From NCBI GenBank assembly GCA_030549495.1, contig JAUIRK010000952.1, positions 248,001 to 312,000 of the forward strand: a DNA stretch of 64,000 bases. Direction: 5' to 3'. This DNA is from Nectonema munidae. Taxonomy: Eukaryota; Nematomorpha; Nectonematoida; Nectonematidae. A program made the position numbers and the translations under genes. The first letter of the stretch is position 1. Each line of letters opens with the position of its first letter. The notes under the pieces were generated by a model. That model ran no database searches. It saw nothing but the letters and a program-made list of their open reading frames with translations, and was not told where the DNA came from. Positions 1-11,415 of this stretch are shown here, in pieces.

Positions 1-395
1 CATAAATAAAATTTTAAACACTGAAATTTATTGGGGAGAAGGGGGAGAGGACCAAGATGTGTTTTTGCCCCCTACGAAAACATTAGGTGGAGGGGAGAGG
101 GAAGGGTCCCTGATGTATTGCTGCAATATTGCTAGAGAACATTTATTTTTTATTATTTGGTGTTTTGTTGTAAATGATTATTTACGTATGTAAAAAGTTG
201 GAGATAAACATGCTAAATGTGATGCTTGTAACAATTAAATACTTCGAGATATGCGGGTTATTCAAGATATCAGAGTTCGAGATATCCAAACTTATTTACA
301 TGTAATGTATAGGCAAAAAAGTTCGTACCATAAAAGAACTTTGAGATATCACATGTTCGAGATATCGAAGTTTCACTGTATATATATATATATAT
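1..395. mobile_element. Tigger/pogo-type MITE, partial (continues left of window)
   Basis: The right end reads, on the minus strand, CAGTGAAACTTCGATATCTC, a Tigger/pogo-like terminus next to a (TA)n tract. The whole segment is an inverted copy of 10023-10397, including the G-rich/C-rich block and the repeated GATATCTCGAA words. No transposase is encoded. The other end lies outside the window. A related transposase relic is present at 12363-12832. Confidence 0.75.
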
Positions 396-3046
396 CAAAT
401 GGTATAGAACAAATAAGATGGCATACCAAGGACATAGTAATTGGCAAAAATACGAAATGAGATGAATGGCTGCAGCACAACTGCTTGAAAAGTTTGAGGA
501 AAGGAAGGAGACGAGGGATTTCGCTGCTTGAAGTAGACAAATAAGTAGAGAAGAATTTTGAGGATTAGATCAAGCCAACTCATGTCACCAAAGGAATCAT
601 TGCTTTGGTATAACCGGTATAAACTTCGACTGTACTAACAATGAAAAAAGTAAGGCTTAAAGCTGTCAATCAAAAAGTAACGGTATCCGGGCATTTGGCC
701 GAATGACCATTTGTCATTTAACTTCGAGGGGATGCGTTATTAATCACAATAGAAGTCAAGAATAATAAAATAAAACAAAAATTAAGCGACAAATTTGTAT
801 AAGGTTTAAGTTTGCAAATTTACTGGAAGTGAAACAACTCTAATTGTATGTACACTTTTATGTATACATGTTCGGTCACGAAAGTAATTATGCATACTCA
901 ATAGTTTTCCAAAAATTTTCGGTTACCGATTGATGGAGAATAGTGGGTGTATGAGAATATCCAAAAATGAAATACAAGAAACACAACTTTATAATTGTAA
1001 AATGAAGGAATAGCATTAAGAACAAGTCTTATTATAGTCCTAGTTTAAAACATGTGAGTATATACAATAATATTGGATATTTTTAACTATTAATTGATAG
1101 AACCCATTCCAAAGATAATCACATTAATTCAAATTCCAATTAAGCATAAATATGTGACATTCTGAGCTTTGTAGGACGCACACTTATTCAGGAGTTAGCT
1201 GCACATTTTGATTACATATAAATTGGCATTACCTTACATTCTTGCAAACTTAGAAAATGGCGGAGATGTCAGCTGTCAGACCGTCTTTTAAACTGTCAAC
1301 GCTTGTGATAGCTTTGAGAGCGAACTTTCGTTCCTCAAATGTCTCTAACCAGCTGTCAACAACTGACAGAGAGTTACCGAGAACTACTCGTCTACACTCT
1401 AAATAAGGGAAGACTAACGCTTTATGGGTTACGCGCCAAATGTAGTGTTTTCCGATGATGATGCGTCAAAAAATATTTATTCTCCCTTAACTCACTTCTA
1501 AATCTTAAAATTATGATAGATAATAACAATACTTAAAAAAATAAAAATTTTTTTTTTATATTAAAAATAAATTTAATTTTCATTAAAAACATTAGGGTAC
1601 ACGCTATCACGAACGCGTCACTACTAATTATACAATCGGCCCGTTTTGGCGCATGTTTTACACTCTTGCTCTAGTTCATTGATTTTCAACCTCTTGTTTT
1701 GCGGCCCACATAGCAAAGTTGCAGAAAAAAATTAGACTAGCAATATTATATCAAATGTGTATTGATCTATTAATTGTACTGTACCATATGTTGCAAAGTA
1801 ATTTTGTATCTATGATGATTTCCTCTTAAATTTTGTCTATGCAGCATGTGTCTATCGCAGTGGTAGATTTAGTCAGGGCGCAAACGCCCATTCACTACTT
1901 TTGAGTATATCAATGTATACCATTTTCCGTTTTGTTGGGCCCGCTAGTGCAATGTTGGCTCTTAATTTGGCCCTTTGTTGAGAAACAGTTGAGAACCACT
2001 TCTCTGGTTGCTTGGCTTTGATCCCCAAGGAAACTGAAGTGGAATCATTCTTGCTCTTGGTACCACCCAAAGAAGTTGAGAATAAAAACATGACATTGTG
2101 AAAGGTGTTCTATGGGCCTATATTAGATATATATAATTCTCACAATAAATCCTTTCCTTGCATCTCCACTACAAAAGCTATTCCCTCCATTTTTTGCTTG
2201 ACTTGGAGTGAAAAATACTTATAGACTCTAAATATTCTCCTTAATAACGATTTGTCATACTATCTAACATGGCAGCCCTCCTGCCCCACCCATCTCTCAT
2301 AAAAAATGTTAAGTTGCAAAATATTTTTTAAGAAATTAAATTTTAATTTACTCCTTCATTCGCCTCCAGTTTGGAAATGGATGATCCTTACAGTTTATAA
2401 ATCAAGAATAAAGTGGTGAGCTTACGCGTGCGTTGATGTAATTGGAAAGGGAATGCATGAGTCTTGCTATCATGATGTTTTCATAACTCCGCAACAAATC
2501 AACTTCAGGATTGTAGGGTTGGGGAGAATATTCTGAAGTTCGCAGACCTGACCACATCTTGTTCAAAAGAGAGAAGAGTGATAAATAGCATGTATGTGTG
2601 TGTACAATATTTTTCAAGTAGATATACTTCTACATTTTAATAAAAGATAAATTGGATAAAATATCGCAAAGTCAGCAATTTTTTTGTTTAGCCAATGAAC
2701 AACTACACAAATAAGATACAAAACGTAAAGTAGAGCTTAGATAAATATTTCATGTAAAATCACAATAAGATCAACATCAGTTTTCTTTAAAGATCAGAAG
2801 TAAATAGAGATCCAGCTAATATGAACAGAATATTTAAAAAAACTATCCAGATTGTGAAAAAACAATGATTTTCCAGTCAAATGTAACGCCATTTTTCCGT
2901 TAAAAAACTAAATTTAACAAGATTTTTCTTGGAAACGGATTTTTTTCTTCTACCTTTTCCTGATAAACCGTCTACCACAACATCAGTCTCCATCTTTTGA
3001 TTCTGAGACCCCAAATCCATATTTTCTTTAAAATTACAAGTTCTTG
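396..3046. other. Intergenic, no gene recognised; scattered repeat ends
   Basis: No convincing coding exon is seen. A decayed end of the GGACATTT-type element lies near 672-725. An hAT-like terminal sequence lies near 1675-1720 (TTTTGCGGCCCAC), related to 61886-61915, and another near 1985-2005 (on the minus strand AGTGGTTCTCAACTG). Short open frames at 1873-2091 and 2402-2617 have no recognisable family. Confidence 0.5.
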
Positions 3047-3054
3047 GCTTAGAG

Positions 3055-3361
3055 CAGGGGTCGGCAAAGTGGTCGATATCGACCCCCGGTGGTCCATAAC
3101 CGATCTTTTGGGGTCGATAAGATAGAAAAACTTACCAAATTGTTTTATGCTTTTTTTTAAATAAATCTCCTTTTTCTTTTAAAACATAGTTTAACACATT
3201 GTATAGTGTAGGATATATGAAACATTTTTGGTTTCTATTTCTCTCTTAATTGTTGACATTGATTAATGCTTTTATGAAACATTTTTATGTGGGGTGGGGG
3301 TCCATGTGAAGACAAATGTTCTATGAGGGGGTCGACGGGTAAAAAAGTTTGCGGATCCCTG
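3055..3361. mobile_element. hAT-type MITE with intact 8-bp target duplication
   Basis: The 307-bp element begins CAGGGGTCGGCAAAGT and ends TTTGCGGATCCCTG, forming imperfect hAT-like inverted ends. It is flanked by a perfect 8-bp duplication GCTTAGAG (3047-3054 and 3362-3369), the hallmark length for hAT insertion. No transposase is encoded. The intact duplication suggests a comparatively recent insertion. Confidence 0.9.
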
Positions 3362-3369
3362 GCTTAGAG

Positions 3370-4941
3370 TAATTGGGAATCACTTCTGATATATATTCAG
3401 CTTTGCAAATAGGAAGCGTAAGAACAAAGTGTTAGTTGAAGTCCACATTCTTCTCCACCATCCATGAGAACACTGCACTTTCCTACTTTCTTTGTTTATT
3501 GACAGGAAATGCTAGCTTTGTGTTCTAAGCTAATCTTGGTAAATCTACTTTCACATTTTTTTTATCTTGCATAATGTTTTACCGTTATGTTCATTTATTG
3601 TTTATCATTTTGATAAAAAAATATTCTAGTAGCTGTTTCACTTTGTTTTGTAAGTGGATTCTTAATATTTAAACAATAAATAATAATGTTTTGTCTTTTC
3701 AAACACATTTAACTAATTTCTTTCATATGTACAGTTTTTTCTTACTTTTTATAATGTGTTCTTTGAATCGTTGAGATTATTTCTGTGCCTTGAAGAAGTT
3801 TGCTTTGAATACTTGTTAACATAGAATATCAAATAGTGAAACATCTGAATAGAGATATATATTCAAGAATATATTTCCAAAAAATCTTTTATATTTTCAT
3901 GTCGTTTAAAAAAAATGAATTAAAAATTATTGCATTCTTTTATAGCCTTTTTATTTAGAAAAAAGTTAAAAATAATAAACTGTTTTGTTTTCTCTTATTT
4001 TTGTCTAAATAAATAAATTCATAATTTAAATCATTGTTAATTTATTGGGTAATATAATAGTAAAATATTAGAGAATAAAAAGTTTATTGTGCTGGATATT
4101 GTTTCAATTTTCCGTTAGGTTAGAAGATCTGTCATTTTTTTCAGGAACGGATGGTGTCGGAAAAACACGGCTTGACTTAGGACATAATATTACTGAAATA
4201 TCGCCAATCAAGCTCAAATAATAGCTTAATTATTTCTATTGAAAAAATGGTGATTTTTTATCTTCATTTTTTTATTTTGCGTTGCGAGGAATTTAATAAC
4301 TCATAAATTTGTAAATAAATCTTCCAAATTTCGATAAAATAAAAATCTTCTACTTTAAGTTATATAGCAGACTATTCGTTTTTAAAAACATGAGGTTTTT
4401 TTTTTAAAAAATTAATTTTTTTTTGATCGTTTGCTTTCTTTTGCAATGCAAAATTTTTATATTTAAAGCAGATAATTTTTATTTCTTGAGACACTAATGT
4501 CACAACTGTCTTAAAGGAGGTAAGCGTTAAAACAGGAGTGAATAATTTGAACAGAAAACTCTCCTAAGCGTAGTCTCTCTAGGTCAAAATAAGAGGCCTG
4601 GCAATCAATCATTCACAGCATAGTAAATTGGCTGTTTGATTGTTGATAGTTTATCACTTATGGGTAATAACAAAGAATAACTTGCTAAACAGATGATATA
4701 ATTTAGCATGGAAAGAGATAATAGAAGATTGCATTCTCTAAAACAAAATGTTTAGTTTTTAGTTTTCATTTTTCTTTAAAAAAACTATACCCATCGCATT
4801 TATAGTTTAAAATTAAGAAAGAAAAACAAAAAATGCTAGATTTTAAAGCTATAACATTTTAAGTCAACGACGCACAAAGCTGATATTTTAAAGGGTGTGA
4901 AATATTTTCCTAATGATTTAAACCCAGTTCGTCCCATATTT
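3370..4941. other. AT-rich intergenic DNA with a degenerate D-type MITE near 4425-4520
   Basis: No gene is seen. Around 4425-4520 there is a decayed member of the GCAGACGA MITE superfamily (TCGTTTGCTTTCTTTTGCAA, then AAGCAGATAATTTTTATTTC). The rest is AT-rich with homopolymer runs. Confidence 0.45.
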
Positions 4942-5912
4942 TAACGGCACACGGACATTTAGCGGAAAGACAATTGGCCGACAGACATCTGCCGAATGGA
5001 CATTTAGCCGACGTACATTTGACCGAACAGACATTTCACCGAACGGACATTTGACAGAACAGACAATTGATATCTCGGCTATTTATAACACAATTTTGTA
5101 TATCCTTACGTGCCACCAATGAAATGTATTCGTCTACAGAGCACAAGTTTCACGCTTATAACTGCATTCGCACCTTCGTTCATCGAGTATTAAGCATCTA
5201 TGTAATCAATCACTCTTGCTCACTCAGGACTATTTTGCTATATTTTTGTAGGTTTTAAGTGTCTAACTAATTACTGACGCACAAAAAACTGTTCCACAAT
5301 CTTCCATTTTATGGCTGGATTTGAAAATATGCTATACTATACTAACATCGACTCTAAGACTAACAATATTCTAAGTATGGTAAACCTAACTCTAAAACTA
5401 ATAATATTCTAACTATGCTAAATCTAACAACATTCTAACTATACTAACACTAACAATATTCTAACTATGCTAACACAAACGTTAAAACAATATTCTAACT
5501 ATACTAACACCAACTCGAAGACTAACAATATTCTAACTATACTAAAACTAACTCTAACAATATTCTAACTATACTAACACTAACAATATACTAACTATGC
5601 TAACACTAACAATATACTAACTATGGTAACACTAACGTTAAAACTAACAACAATCTAACTGTACTAACACCAACTCTAAGACTAACAATATTCTAACTAT
5701 ACTAAAACTAACTCTAACAATATTTTAACTATACTAAATGTTTATTCTAAATTCTAAAATCTATTCTAAATGTTTATTCGATCAAATGTCCGTTCGGTCA
5801 AATGTCCGTTTGGTCAAATGTCCGTTTGGTCAAATGTCTGTTCGGGCAAATGTACGTCGGCTAAATGTCCATTCGGTCAGATGTCTGTCGGCCAAATGTC
5901 CGGACACGATTT
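4942..5912. mobile_element. Fold-back-like transposable element with repeat-built inverted ends
   Basis: The left arm (about 4942-5067) is a run of variants of GGACATTTRRCCGAAC. The right arm (about 5770-5912) is its inverted counterpart, a run of CAAATGTCCGTTCGGT. Between them lies a minisatellite (5330-5740) and an AT-rich spacer. Inverted ends made of short tandem repeats are typical of fold-back/TU/Galileo-like elements, and no transposase frame is seen. The family assignment is inference. Confidence 0.7.
5330..5740. repeat. Minisatellite, AACTATACTAACACTAACAA-type unit
   Basis: Many imperfect copies of a unit built from CTAACAATATTCTAACTATA, with interspersed AACTCTAAAA variants, run head to tail. 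It sits inside the inverted-arm element at 4942-5912 and does not encode a long frame. Unit length varies, so it is a decayed or higher-order minisatellite. Confidence 0.85.
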
Positions 5913-6728
5913 TAACTGAGGCAAATGATTTCTTCGTTACTTTTATATCAAATTACTGAATGTCGTACGCCTGCTTTTCTTCGGATGAAATGGATTAACT
6001 GTCAAAAAATTTGTTGCTAAAAATAAGATTTTTTTCTGAGCAATGATCTTCACTCAACCCTTTAAAGATAATTGTGAAAAGGGGTGCATCAAGAAATGAA
6101 AAACGTCTGCTTTAATTTCTAAAAATTGCGGTTATCAAAGAGACAAAGTAATTTAGGAATTCAATTGAAGATTCTTTTTGTAGTCTAACAAAAGATTCAC
6201 GCCTTAAATAGTCTTCAAAATGCGCAAGATATGCATTTGTTTTACAAGGATCGATAGTAAGACCTAAAAATAAGGATTTATTTATTTTTTTTATTTTTTT
6301 TACGCTCAAGTAGCCTTTTTTTTTTATAAAAAAATTAATTTGTTCCAAGTTTATAAATGTTAGCATATCAAAGATTGGGATAGTTGGTAGAGAAAAGATT
6401 TCCAAAATTAGCAAGGAGTGCACATGCTTGAATGAAAAAAAAAATCAATGAAAATTAATCCAAATAAATCAATGAAAATTATCTGCTCTAAATCAGGGGC
6501 GCACATCCGGAAGGGTGAAAAAGCCTTCGCTTCAATCAATAATTTTGATTTTTTTCCCAATTTTATATCTTTTTATCTTGTTCGGCTTGCGACTAGACTT
6601 TCCATATTACTTTACTTGTTTTATGTCTGAGTTTGAGGCACAAATCATTTTAAAATAAATTGAAAAAATTATAAAAAAAATCCCAAAAATTTTAAGGATG
6701 TGCGCTCTAAATGCTTTAAAGGATGTGT
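5913..6728. other. Intergenic; hAT-type ends near 6495 and 6690, no gene assigned
   Basis: The motif GGGGCGCACATCC occurs at about 6496 and its inverse (GGATGTGCGC) at about 6698. These are the ends of a roughly 210-bp nonautonomous element of the same hAT-like family seen at 9800, 23090, 34399 and 35070. The minus frame 6112-6423 (103 codons) has no recognisable family and is not annotated as a gene. Confidence 0.55.
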
Positions 6729-6857
6729 GAGTAAAGTTGGCTAGATACTGGGTTTGATAACTCAAGGTCTTGGGTTCGATCCCGTATCAAGCCTACTTTC
6801 CTCATAGTTTGATACAAGCGGCGCAATTGTGCCTTCTCGATGAAAACACCCCATAAA
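6729..6857 (+). mobile_element. tRNA-derived SINE, copy 1
   Basis: The copy shows a tRNA-like head with an internal promoter B box GGTTCGATCCC (6773-6783) preceded by GAGTAAAGTTGGCTAGATAC as a degenerate A-box region. A conserved tail contains ACAAGCGGCGCAATTGTGCC and GATGAAAACACCCC. The same unit recurs at about 24401-24549, 36564-36712, 41337-41489 and 46600-46750, in both orientations, so it is a dispersed RNA polymerase III type SINE and not a tRNA gene. Confidence 0.8.
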
Positions 6858-8774
6858 AAAAGGATATGAGCATTAAAAAAGTGCATTAAAAACAAACTTG
6901 TGTGTTCTTTGGAGAAAATCTTGACATAGAGGAATTGCTTTGATCTTTTTGAGGAGTTTTGAATGTGTGGTGATGCGCAGGCGCTTCCTTTGAAAAGATA
7001 TTTGTCTCGTTTTCATTGAAATCGACATCAGCATTAAACATTTCTTTATCAATCTAAACGAGTAATGCCTTTTAAACTTTCAATGGTTGAATTAAAAAGA
7101 TTAAAAACATTGGAAAATTTGTAAATATATATATATATATTCATGGGGGTTCGTTAGTGCTTGCAAAAAGAGCTTTTAACGCCACCTCGATTTTATAATA
7201 TTTGTTCATTTTCGAATATAATTTTAATTGTAATCAAATTTATCATTGTTAATGAATCTTGTATGGCTAATTTTTTCCTATTTTTATTGTTAGATGCGTT
7301 TTAAATTATTTTGGAACGTAATCTTCCTGATCTATCTATCTATAGCAAAGTGGGGTATTGACATATTTCATAAAAAATTTGTAGAAAATTCAACTTTTTT
7401 TCTCCATACAGGTTAAAAAGACAATGATCCTATAATCAGGCATGTGAAATTAATATTGGTATTAAAAAGAGCTCCAGTTTGCCAGTAAATAGACAGGATT
7501 GCCAGCCAAGTTATGAAATCTTTTCCATGAGGTTGTATTTGTCAAAATTCACGGACCCAAATTCCTCGATATCTAATGATATTTAAGTTGGATTTTTCAT
7601 TTACCAGAAGGGCTTTCCATTTATATATTTGACCTGATATTTTGAAGTCATCTAAATTCCACAAGAAGCCTTGGGTGGATGGAAAATACCAGCATAACCT
7701 TTCTGATACCCTGCTCTGCGAGGAAGAAAATACATCTATTGATATTACAAAAAGGTAAGCTCGTATAAAAAAGTAGCAAGTAATCAAGACAAAGTTAAAA
7801 ATCTATTAGAGGCAGAAAACATTCCACGGTAGAATATTCTACCATATAAATCTAAAATCTTCAAAACTCAGCATGTCTTTTCAAAAGTAGAAGCATTTTA
7901 CTGAAAATAAAGCAGTGGTATAGCGTATTTACAAATTTAAATAATAATCTCAAATCCACAATTTTGTTCAATTTAGATAAAAAGATCTTATTCGACCTTG
8001 GAAATAGTTTCTTGGTGCTATATGTTACTTTTAAATGTATAGCCTTAACATAGCTCGAAATTAACTTTTCGATACGTTTATCAAAATTCTGTCCAATTTT
8101 GTCACCTAAAAAAAGAAGAATCATAAACAATTTCCTTCTTTCAGCTGTATGAAAAATTGTAACTTTTAAATAATTTCAGATGGATAGCTAATAATTCTTT
8201 TTATTAAGCATATAACTCATTTTATAATTAATAGGAGCAAAGGAATCATATCTCACATATTTTTGGGATGTGGTTCGCTCAGAAAAACAATCATCTTCCT
8301 TCAAAATGCAAAATTACAAAGCTGGAGAGTAGAGATCAAAGAATTCTTCTTTAAATAAAATTGTTCTTTAGTTTTATCTTGCAAATTCATTTACATACTT
8401 CTAAGCAATTTTTTGCGGGGAAAATATGAATTAGCAAATTTTTCTTTTTAAAATAAAATAACTATTTTTTAAATTGAAAAAACAGGAAAATAGTCATGGG
8501 ATAGGATTGAACTTAATAATAAAATAAGCAAAAAAGTACTTTATATCTCTTAATAATATAAAGATAATAAATTTGGAGAAGCTTATTATTCTTATTAACT
8601 TATTCTTATTCTTCCTCGTTGTTTACCGTTTCCTAGAGATGGAAAAGGTCAAGAGGGCCTAGCCGAAGCGCGTATTAAAGTTTGGTTGTAAAGAATGTGA
8701 TCCTTCCATCAGAACAGATGCAATGTTTATTGACATTGTGAGAGTAAAATAAAAAATAATGAAGTGTCTCGTAC
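6858..8774. other. AT-rich stretch, probably 3' introns or flank of SMPD4
   Basis: The C-terminal exons of SMPD4 should lie here or further left on the minus strand, but none is identified with confidence. The minus frames 7861-8130 (89 codons, preceded by a T-rich tract and TTTTTTTAG) and 7542-7787 are possible exon hosts, but their sequences do not clearly match the family. A (TA)n tract is at about 7123-7140. Confidence 0.4.
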
Positions 8775-9457
8775 ATTGAAGGTGTGAGTGAGGGAGTCAA
8801 ATGCCTTGGATAAGGCGTTGCAAAGAGCGGAATAATCTTCCTGATATTTCATCTCATCCTCTCGCGCACTGAAGAACGCGGAAGATGACGTGAGGAACAA
8901 AGTCTCACTTATCCACCTTTTAAGGGAGTTTAGAAGCTTTGAAGAAGAATACAAGATGGTGGCTTGTTCCTTCTGCTTGTTCAGAAAGAAGGCACTGCTT
9001 TCCTTCACTTTGAAAAGGAGTTTGCAAAGCAGGACTTTCAATTCGTGCTGGGAGAAAGAAGAATTTGCTTCTTTTTCAAAGGTTCTTGAGACTTGTGATG
9101 TTGGGATTTGTTCTTGCAAAAGAAGGCACACCAAAGGATGACTAAAAACTTTGCTAACTCTGAATAGTTGATTGACTATATCGAAACTGCAGAAGTCAGA
9201 TTTAAGCATGCGCTTTGTGAATAAATAAAATATGGAGGTATAGAAGAGTGGGTTTGTAAGAACGAAGTCATAGGAAGAGTCATGATCAGAGTTTGCACAA
9301 GACGAAATGTTTTCATTGTGTTGAGGAAACTTGGAAGAAGAATTGGGACGTTGGTAGCGCCAAGGTTGAATAAAGGTGAGCCAAGTTTCAAGGACCACGC
9401 GAAAAGATGGATGTAATGGCCACGTTGAAAACAAGAACTTGAAATAAGAGAGCAGAG
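8775..9457 (-). CDS. SMPD4: SMPD4 (neutral sphingomyelinase 3) homologue, downstream exon
   Basis: The minus-strand frame contains FSTWPLHPSFRVVLETWLTF followed by IQPWRY, which matches the family's GHWPLDASFRAVLE..WL..LQPWRY block. LFRVSKVFSHPLVCLLL then corresponds to the human VFRVAKVFAQP segment. SMPD4 is an ER/nuclear-envelope membrane protein that hydrolyses sphingomyelin to ceramide and phosphocholine. The proposed acceptor is TTACTCAG before 9457 and the proposed donor is GTACGA after 8775 (read on the minus strand). Both are inferred from frame, and the acceptor phase does not fit the donor of the upstream exon at 11416, so a small exon is probably missing between them. An open frame continues to 8727. 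The exon is richer in G+C than its surroundings. Later exons (transmembrane end) were not found. Confidence 0.83.
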
Positions 9458-9690
9458 CTGAGTAAGTAAATTCTTCAAGGAACGCCGCCCTAATTCAAAA
9501 TAAACATGGAAAATAAATCTATGTCTTATGTATCAACATATGCGTGACAGATGCAAAGGAGGCATATGACTTTCTGCCAGAGGTAGGACGAAAATGGTGG
9601 TCAAGGCAAAGCTAGTATTTCATAAAAATTACAAACAAGTGCTCATCAAATTTCTAAGTGGGCCTTAATGTTTAACATTTTGGACTATTT

Positions 9691-10019
9691 TTGGGGGTAG
9701 GATTAGTGTAGAATTAGCATTGGTGATAGTATTAGAGTTAGTGTTAGGGCTGAGGATAGGTTTAGTGTTTAACACAATCGTACATACATACATTTACATC
9801 GGGGGCGCACATCCTTAAAATTATTGGAGGGGGGGGGGGCGTAAAACAAGTAAGGTATGGAAAATCTACCCATACGCTAAGCAAGTCTTGTCTTTTAATG
9901 ATATATAAAAATATAGATATAATAGATATATTAATACACGTCTGACACAAAAAATATGCAGACATACATACGAATGCACACCTAAGAATACATACGCACT
10001 GCATACATATTGATATTAG
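9691..10019 (+). repeat. Dispersed repeat with TTAGTGTTAGGG-rich head, nested hAT end
   Basis: The start (GGGGGTAGGATTAGTGTAGA then TTAGTGTTAGGGCTGAGG) and the tail (TTAATACACGTCTGACACAA ... GATATTAGACAT) match 40530-40760 in the same orientation. An hAT-like end with a long G run (CGGGGGCGCACATCC, 9800-9839) interrupts this copy relative to the other. Confidence 0.65.
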
Positions 10020-10850
10020 ACATCACTTCGATATCTCGAACATGTGATATCTCGAAGTTCTTTTATGGTACGAACTTTTTTCCCTATACATTACATGTTA
10101 ATAAGTTTGGATATCTCGAACTCTGATATCTTGAATAACCCGGATATCTCGAAGTATTTAATTGTTACAAGCATCACATTTAGCATGTTTATCTCCAACT
10201 TTTTACATACGTAAATAATCATTTACAACAAAACATCAAATGATAAAAAATAAATGTTCTCTAGCAATATTGCAGCAATACATCAGGGACCCTTTCCCTC
10301 TCCCCTCCACCTAATGTTTTCGTAGGGGGCAAAAACGCATCTTGGCCCTCTCCCCCTTCTCCCCAATAAATTTCAGTGTTTAAAATTTTATTTATGCAAC
10401 AATTGTTGCCATATTTTTTTTTCAATAAATTAAGTTTGTAATGAAAATCTTAACGAAAGTAATATGTCAACATCATCAAAGCTGCTTAGAGAAGTGATGT
10501 AAAACTAGGCATACGATGTGTGATGATCATGGATTTTCATAGTTTTTTATGCCTTCATCAAATCATCTACCATTTTTTGGACTTTCTGTCTCTTTGAGTC
10601 CGACTTACTGACGTTGATTTAAAATAAAATGCACTATCATCTGTTTATGTATCAGGATCTGTTTATTTTAGCAGAATTACCTTAGATCTAACAAGCAGAC
10701 AAAAAACATACCGGTCGATACTTATTTTTCAAAAAATGGACTTGATAATAGTTCTTGATATTTTGGATATCTCGAACACCTGGATATCTCGAAGTTTTTG
10801 TTTGGTCCCTTCAAATTCGAGATAACGAGGTTTTACTGTATAGTCTTTAC
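10020..10850. mobile_element. Tigger/pogo-type MITE, near full length
   Basis: The left side has repeated GATATCTCGAAC words. The right end reads TTCGAGATAACGAGGTTTTA followed by CTGTATA, so the minus strand begins TACAGTAAAACCTCGTTATC, a typical Tigger-like terminus in a TA context. The 10023-10397 part is an inverted copy of 1-395. It is nonautonomous, inserted within the 9691-10019/40530-type repeat and inside an SMPD4 intron. Confidence 0.75.
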
Positions 10851-11248
10851 TGTCCTAAATCTTCAGAAGAAAATTTTGAAAGTATAATTATAAACTGAAC
10901 ATATAAAACTGATACCTCCTTCCCCCTTATTCCTTCAGGTATAATTCGACTCGAGCATTCAGCATTTCAAAGTCACGATAACAAAAATTTAGGATCTTCA
11001 TCAGCAAAAACCTTGCAAAGGCACTTCTGCAATTAACTACCATAGAGTTCAATCTGGAAATAATGTTTTGCGGTAAAAAATTTTCGTAAAAAAAAATAGA
11101 ACTTTCAAAAACACTTAGATAGTCCGACATTTTGATCAAGTTTTTCAAACACTTTACTATTTTTAAATTAAATTGATACTAAAAAATATTGACCTAACAA
11201 CTCCTTCTCAAGAAAAGTGAAGGCCAACAAAAAGGTGTGTATTTATAA

Positions 11249-11272
11249 AATGTGTGTGTGTGTGTGTGTGTG
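11249..11272. repeat. (TG)n microsatellite
   Basis: Uninterrupted TG dinucleotides in the SMPD4 intron. Confidence 0.95.
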
Positions 11273-11415
11273 AAAAGGTGTTAAAAAATATATAAAAAAT
11301 TTTAATCTTTTTTCAAATCATCACAACTTTTAATGCAACGTGTATATCTACTTTTAAAAATAAATCAGTTATTAAAATTATGAAAAAAATTGTAAAGGAG
11401 AGAGTTTGGCCTCAC

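Larger units (their letters stand above)
9458..11415 (-). other. SMPD4 intron region (contains repeats, probably one unseen exon)
   Basis: This lies between two SMPD4 exons on the minus strand. It holds the G-rich repeat at 9691-10019, a Tigger-type MITE at 10020-10850 and a (TG)n tract at 11249-11272. Splice phases of the flanking exons disagree (phase 2 donor, phase 1 acceptor). A short exon is therefore expected here, perhaps within the minus frame 10927-11148, whose PQNIISRLNSMVVNC segment weakly resembles the human PRFVQQKLYLFLQHC block. Confidence 0.45.

Noticed and set aside
5330..5740. CRISPR-like array
   Set aside because: Units are directly adjacent with no unique spacers, inside a transposable element in an animal genome.
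6112..6423. 103-codon minus frame
   Set aside because: AT-rich composition with homopolymers, no homologue recognised and no splice context.
6729..6857. tRNA gene
   Set aside because: Only the B box is good; the cloverleaf is not complete and the unit recurs with a long non-tRNA body, so it is a SINE.
7542..8130. Minus frames as C-terminal SMPD4 exons
   Set aside because: Position and a T-rich acceptor are suggestive, but no conserved family block could be matched.
10927..11148. Minus-strand frame as the missing SMPD4 exon
   Set aside because: Only a weak resemblance over about 15 residues, and the splice sites could not be made to fit both neighbours.
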